In this document: in pieces, positions 5,604 through 8,575 of the stretch | Numbering within the stretch: position 1 is the stretch's first letter | Layout of the letters: every line of letters begins with the position of its first letter | Assembly (NCBI GenBank): GCA_024763135.1 | Contig: JANTGD010000136.1 | Location: 1 to 8,575 of the forward strand | DNA: 8,575 nt | Reading direction: 5' to 3' | Source: Thiotrichales bacterium | Lineage (GTDB): Bacteria > Pseudomonadota > Gammaproteobacteria > UWMA-0217 | The notes under the pieces: generated by a model | What the model saw: the letters and a program-made list of their open reading frames with translations, nothing else | Databases searched by the model: none | Told to the model about the DNA's origin: nothing | Made by a program: the position numbers and the translations under genes

Positions 5604-6620
5604 ATGAATATCTACTATGACAAAGATGCTGATCTCAGCATTATCAAGTCCAAAAAGGTCACCATAGTTGGCTATGGGTCGCAGGGGCACGCACACGCCA
5701 ACAACCTCAAGGATTCAGGTGTGGAGGTGACTGTGGCCCTGCGCGAGGGTTCCGCGTCGGCGAAAAAGGCGGAAGCAGCCGGATTGACCGTGAAATCGAT
5801 TGAGGAGGCAGTGCAGGGGGCCGATGTGGTGATGATTCTTGCCCCCGATGAGCATCAGGCGCTGCTCTATAAGCGGTTGATTGAACCTCAGATCAAGCAA
5901 GGCGCCGCCTTGGCATTTGCGCATGGCTTCAATGTGCATTTTGAGCAAATTGTTCCGCGTCCAGATTTGGATGTGATTATGATTGCACCCAAGGGGCCAG
6001 GACATTTGGTGCGTTCCACCTATGTCGAAGGCGGAGGCGTGCCCAGCTTGATTGCGGTGTACCAGGATGCATCTGGTCAGGCCAAGAATATTGCATTGTC
6101 CTATGCCTCTGCCAATGGGGGTGGCCGTGCCGGTATTATCGAAACAACGTTCCGCGAAGAAACCGAAACCGATCTGTTCGGCGAACAAGCGGTGCTCTGT
6201 GGTGGCGCAACTGCGCTGGTACAGGCAGGTTTTGAAACTCTGACCGAAGCCGGTTATGCGCCTGAGATGGCTTATTTTGAATGCCTGCATGAACTCAAAC
6301 TCATTGTTGATTTGATGTATGAGGGAGGGATTGCCAATATGCGGTATTCCATTTCCAATACGGCCGAATATGGCGACCTCACCCGCGGGCCGCGCGTGAT
6401 TACCGAGGAAACCAAGGCCGAAATGCAGCGCATCCTGAAAGAAATACAGACCGGTGAGTTTGCGAGGGAGTTTATTATGGAAAACATGACTGGCGCGGCT
6501 ACCTTGAAAGCCAAGCGACGTATCGGTCGCGAGCACCCCATTGAGGAGGTCGGTGGGCGTTTACGTGAGATGATGGCTTGGATCGGCGAGAACAAGCTGG
6601 TCGATAAATCCCGCAATTAG
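5604..6620 (+). CDS. ilvC: Ketol-acid reductoisomerase (NADP+), class I
   Basis: This enzyme isomerises and reduces acetolactate to 2,3-dihydroxyisovalerate, and acetohydroxybutyrate to the isoleucine precursor, with NADPH and Mg2+. At 338 residues it is the short class I form. The Rossmann domain has 'GYGSQG' at 23-28. Arg47, Ser50 and Ser52 in 'LREGSAS' sit in the loop that binds the NADPH 2'-phosphate, which argues for NADPH preference. The Mg ligands are Asp190 and Glu194 ('TDLFGEQ') and Glu226 and Glu230 ('FECLHELK'); the substrate loop 'YSISNTAEYG' follows. Starting at 5604 reproduces the standard class I residue numbers. The adjacent ATG at 5601 would add one Met and has slightly better spacing to a weak AGAG (5587-5590). 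It lies 32 bp after ilvH and is surely in the same operon. Confidence 0.97.
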   Translation: MNIYYDKDADLSIIKSKKVTIVGYGSQGHAHANNLKDSGVEVTVALREGSASAKKAEAAGLTVKSIEEAVQGADVVMILAPDEHQALLYKRLIEPQIKQGAALAFAHGFNVHFEQIVPRPDLDVIMIAPKGPGHLVRSTYVEGGGVPSLIAVYQDASGQAKNIALSYASANGGGRAGIIETTFREETETDLFGEQAVLCGGATALVQAGFETLTEAGYAPEMAYFECLHELKLIVDLMYEGGIANMRYSISNTAEYGDLTRGPRVITEETKAEMQRILKEIQTGEFAREFIMENMTGAATLKAKRRIGREHPIEEVGGRLREMMAWIGENKLVDKSRN

Positions 6621-6674
6621 TCAACATCCCCAAGAGTGAGGCAGGGCGCCGTTGGCGGCGCACCTGCACAGACT

Positions 6675-7457
6675 ATGACGCATCCAGAGGATCAGCCTCC
6701 AGATCCACGCCCCACCCAGCGACATCGTAGTATCTACCTGTTGCCCAATTTGTTTACGACCGCGGCCATGTTCGCGGGCTTCTTTGCCATCATTGCAGCG
6801 CAAAATGGCCGTTACAATGCAGCCGCCGTGGCGATTTTCATTGCGATGCTGCTCGATACCATCGATGGCCGAATTGCGCGTATGACCCATACGCAAACTG
6901 CGTTTGGCGCGCAGTACGATAGTCTGGCGGATTTAATTTCGTTTGGACTGGCGCCTGCATTAGTGATGTATGAGTGGTCGTTGCATTTCATGAACGATGT
7001 GGGACCAGGCTGGGCCAAACCCGGCTGGCTCGCGGCTTTTTTCTATACAGCGGCGGCTGCAATGCGCCTGGCCCGTTTCAATACCCTGGCTAACAATCAC
7101 ACTGACAAACCTGCAGAGACGCATTTTTTTGTTGGCCTGCCTAGCCCGACCGCGGCGGCTTTGATGATTGGCATGGTTTGGATTTTTTATGACATGGATG
7201 TGTCAGGGGAAGTCATGCGCGTGCCCGCTTTTCTGCTAACTTTGTTGGCCGGTGCTCTGATGGTGAGTAATTTTCGCTATTTGACATTCAAGGATATCGA
7301 CTTTAAAAGCAAAGTGCCCTTTATAGGCGCATTGTTAATTGTTGTAGCATTAATGGCGATTGCCTTCGATCCACCTAAAATTCTGTTCTCAGGTTTCTTA
7401 ATATATACCCTTTCCGCACCCATTACCTTTTTGTTTAGATTCAAACGCAAATCTTGA
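6675..7457 (+). CDS. pssA: CDP-diacylglycerol-serine O-phosphatidyltransferase
   Basis: This inner-membrane enzyme makes phosphatidylserine, the precursor of phosphatidylethanolamine, from CDP-diacylglycerol and L-serine. The 260-residue protein carries the full CDP-alcohol phosphotransferase motif: Asp61-x2-Asp64-Gly65-x2-Ala68-Arg69-x8-Gly78-x3-Asp82-x3-Asp86. About eight hydrophobic segments run from 'YLLPNLFTTAAMFAGFFAII' (about residue 21) to the last near 230-255, and the C-terminus is basic. This is the integral-membrane type II enzyme, not the E. coli PssA type of the phospholipase D family. The ATG at 6675 gives an N-terminus like that of relatives. An in-frame GTG at 6636 would add 13 residues; neither has a good ribosome binding site. 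GCGCC and GGCGC between ilvC and this ATG can form a small hairpin. Coupling of pssA to ilvBHC is seen in many beta- and some gammaproteobacteria. Confidence 0.95.
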   Translation: MTHPEDQPPDPRPTQRHRSIYLLPNLFTTAAMFAGFFAIIAAQNGRYNAAAVAIFIAMLLDTIDGRIARMTHTQTAFGAQYDSLADLISFGLAPALVMYEWSLHFMNDVGPGWAKPGWLAAFFYTAAAAMRLARFNTLANNHTDKPAETHFFVGLPSPTAAALMIGMVWIFYDMDVSGEVMRVPAFLLTLLAGALMVSNFRYLTFKDIDFKSKVPFIGALLIVVALMAIAFDPPKILFSGFLIYTLSAPITFLFRFKRKS

Positions 7458-7477
7458 AAACATTAATTGCTACGTGG

Positions 7478-8377
7478 ATGGACAGATTCCGCAGCAGGGG
7501 ATTCGAGCCAACCTTGGCACAGCGGCTAGTACTCCCTATATGGCTGGGATTGTCTGTTACAACGTTCTGCGCGAATGCGGCGTGCGAGCCGGGCGATCCC
7601 CGGTTGGTCGTGGATCGAATGATGAATCTCGATGTAGCCGGTACAGATGCACAGCTTCAGTGGCTAGAACAACGTGATCCACAGCACCCCTTACTCGAGT
7701 TTCTACGCGCTATGGCGATTTTGAACCGCGCCTATACCACGGAGCGAATTGATCGGGCCGTGGAAGAGCGCGCGCTGGTGCCATTGCGACAAGCCGTAGA
7801 TGCTGCACAACGGCGGCTCAATCAGGGTGATGACGATCCGCAAGTCCGTTTGGCGCTGGGATTGTCTCAGGCTTTTGTGGCGTCGATCTATTTTGCCCAC
7901 GAAAAATCACTCAAAGCCTATCGGTTTGGCCGTGCAGGAAGAGAAACCCTGGAAGCACTGGTTGCGGAGCACCCGGAAATGGAAGATGCGTATCTCGGTT
8001 TGGGGCTTTACAACTACTATCTGGGTTCTATTGATTCCAAAGGTATGCGGTTTGGCGCTAAGCTCATGGGGATGACTGGGGATCGTGATCTTGGTATTTA
8101 TTACCTGGAGCAAGCTGTACAAAATGCCCCCACCGTGGCGCCGGTAGCAGCTCGTGTACTGCTGATGGAGGTGGATCTGCCCGACAGTGAAATGTGCCGT
8201 TATCGCGATTTGGCAGAGCAGATGCATCAACGCTATTATTCCAACCGAATTTTCGACTTGATTGCTAAAATCATTCCTCTGGAATGCCGTTTGGCGGAAG
8301 GCGACGGCTTGCCAATCAGCCCGGATGCGGGGTTGGTGCTCAACCCAGGATGCAATGAGGATCAAGCTGCCTACTAA
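7478..8377 (+). CDS. Exported TPR-like helical-repeat protein, unknown function
   Basis: This is a 299-residue protein of unknown role. The N-terminus has basic residues (Arg3, Arg5, Arg7, Arg16), then a hydrophobic stretch 'LVLPIWLGLSV' (17-27), and a likely signal peptidase I site after Ala34 ('ANA-AC'). Cys36 does not sit in a proper lipobox, so a soluble periplasmic protein is favoured over a lipoprotein. The mature part is almost entirely helical. 'DAYLGLGLYNYYLG' and 'GDRDLGIYYLEQAV' resemble TPR helices of a family found in beta- and gammaproteobacteria, with no visible catalytic motif. The ATG at 7478 gives a signal peptide of normal length. A TTG at 7454, overlapping the pssA stop codon, would add eight residues and could be translationally coupled. 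It follows pssA by 20 bp or less, so it is probably in the same transcript. A MITE begins 15 bp after its stop. Confidence 0.85.
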   Translation: MDRFRSRGFEPTLAQRLVLPIWLGLSVTTFCANAACEPGDPRLVVDRMMNLDVAGTDAQLQWLEQRDPQHPLLEFLRAMAILNRAYTTERIDRAVEERALVPLRQAVDAAQRRLNQGDDDPQVRLALGLSQAFVASIYFAHEKSLKAYRFGRAGRETLEALVAEHPEMEDAYLGLGLYNYYLGSIDSKGMRFGAKLMGMTGDRDLGIYYLEQAVQNAPTVAPVAARVLLMEVDLPDSEMCRYRDLAEQMHQRYYSNRIFDLIAKIIPLECRLAEGDGLPISPDAGLVLNPGCNEDQAAY

Positions 8378-8392
8378 GACAATCCAACTTAA

Positions 8393-8530
8393 CAGGTTGT
8401 TGAAAAACTCTCAGCTGGCACGATCCAGCGTTAACTGTGGCTCAAAATGCTCATTGACTGCGTGTAAACTGCGCTTTGTCTCCAGATTTTGCCTTGTCTC
8501 GCACTCACCTGAGAGTTTTTCAACAGCCTG
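8393..8530. mobile_element. 138-bp MITE with 22-bp terminal inverted repeats
   Basis: The left end (8393-8414) begins CAGGTTGTTGAAAAACTC. The right end (8509-8530) is its reverse complement with one mismatch in 22. Both ends are flanked outside by TTAA (8389-8392 and 8531-8534), which could be a 4-bp target duplication, although TTAA is its own complement and could also belong to the repeats. The interior has no open frame of note. The ends resemble 'CAGGCTGTTGAAAAACT'-type termini that I recall from several proteobacterial insertion sequences; the family is not assigned. Its position directly after the TPR-like gene means it will be transcribed as a strong hairpin and may act as a 3' end. 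Confidence 0.8.
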
Positions 8531-8534
8531 TTAA

Positions 8535-8575
8535 AGGCTCATGCAGAGCACCCCAGATGTGGTGGGCCTAGGCGC
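8535..8575. other. Window end, no feature seen
   Basis: This short tail has no start codon with a ribosome binding site and no recognisable homology. In genomes with the order ilvB-ilvH-ilvC-pssA, leuA (2-isopropylmalate synthase) often follows, but nothing of it is visible before the window ends. Confidence 0.4.

Noticed and set aside
7574..7585. Lipoprotein signal at 'ANAAC' of the TPR-like protein.
   Set aside because: The residue three before Cys is Asn rather than Leu/Val/Ile, so it does not fit a lipobox; a signal peptidase I site fits better.

Overview
The window carries an ordinary chromosomal block of branched-chain amino-acid and phospholipid genes on its right side (about 3362-8377, all + strand). 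Its left side (1-3361) is gene-poor, with one real-looking gene and many palindromic repeats. The organism is most likely a proteobacterium, and I favour the Betaproteobacteria or a close relative. The reasons are the gene order ilvB-ilvH-ilvC-pssA, a class I ketol-acid reductoisomerase, an acetolactate synthase whose cofactor motif reads GEG, and the C-terminal 'AGAGQNEM' signature of IlvB. This placement rests on remembered family features, not on a search.

Layout. Positions 1-1387 hold no convincing gene. They do contain a good intrinsic terminator at 1304-1349, preceded by mutually exclusive hairpins that look like an attenuator or the end of a small RNA. Positions 1388-2071 encode a 227-residue protein that I do not know by name. 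Its core can be aligned by eye with the plant Whirly single-stranded-DNA-binding fold, and it ends in a very acidic tail. Positions 2072-3361 are a palindrome-rich spacer: a nested hairpin directly after the stop codon, a 77-bp palindrome, a 192-bp inverted-repeat element and a 160-bp symmetric MITE-like element. A further nested stem-loop lies just upstream of ilvB.

The operon. ilvB (GTG start, strong RBS), ilvH (strong RBS) and ilvC follow each other within about 30 bp. They give the large and small subunits of acetohydroxyacid synthase and then the next enzyme of valine/isoleucine/leucine synthesis. After about 54 bp comes pssA, a type II CDP-diacylglycerol-serine phosphatidyltransferase. 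It runs almost directly into a gene for an exported helical-repeat (TPR-like) protein of unknown function. A 138-bp MITE with near-perfect 22-bp terminal inverted repeats sits 15 bp after that gene. The window ends before the next gene, which in related genomes is often leuA.

The most unusual items are the Whirly-like protein with its attenuator-like leader, and the density of palindromic non-autonomous elements around an otherwise conserved biosynthetic operon. I found no CRISPR array, tRNA, rRNA or complete transposase.
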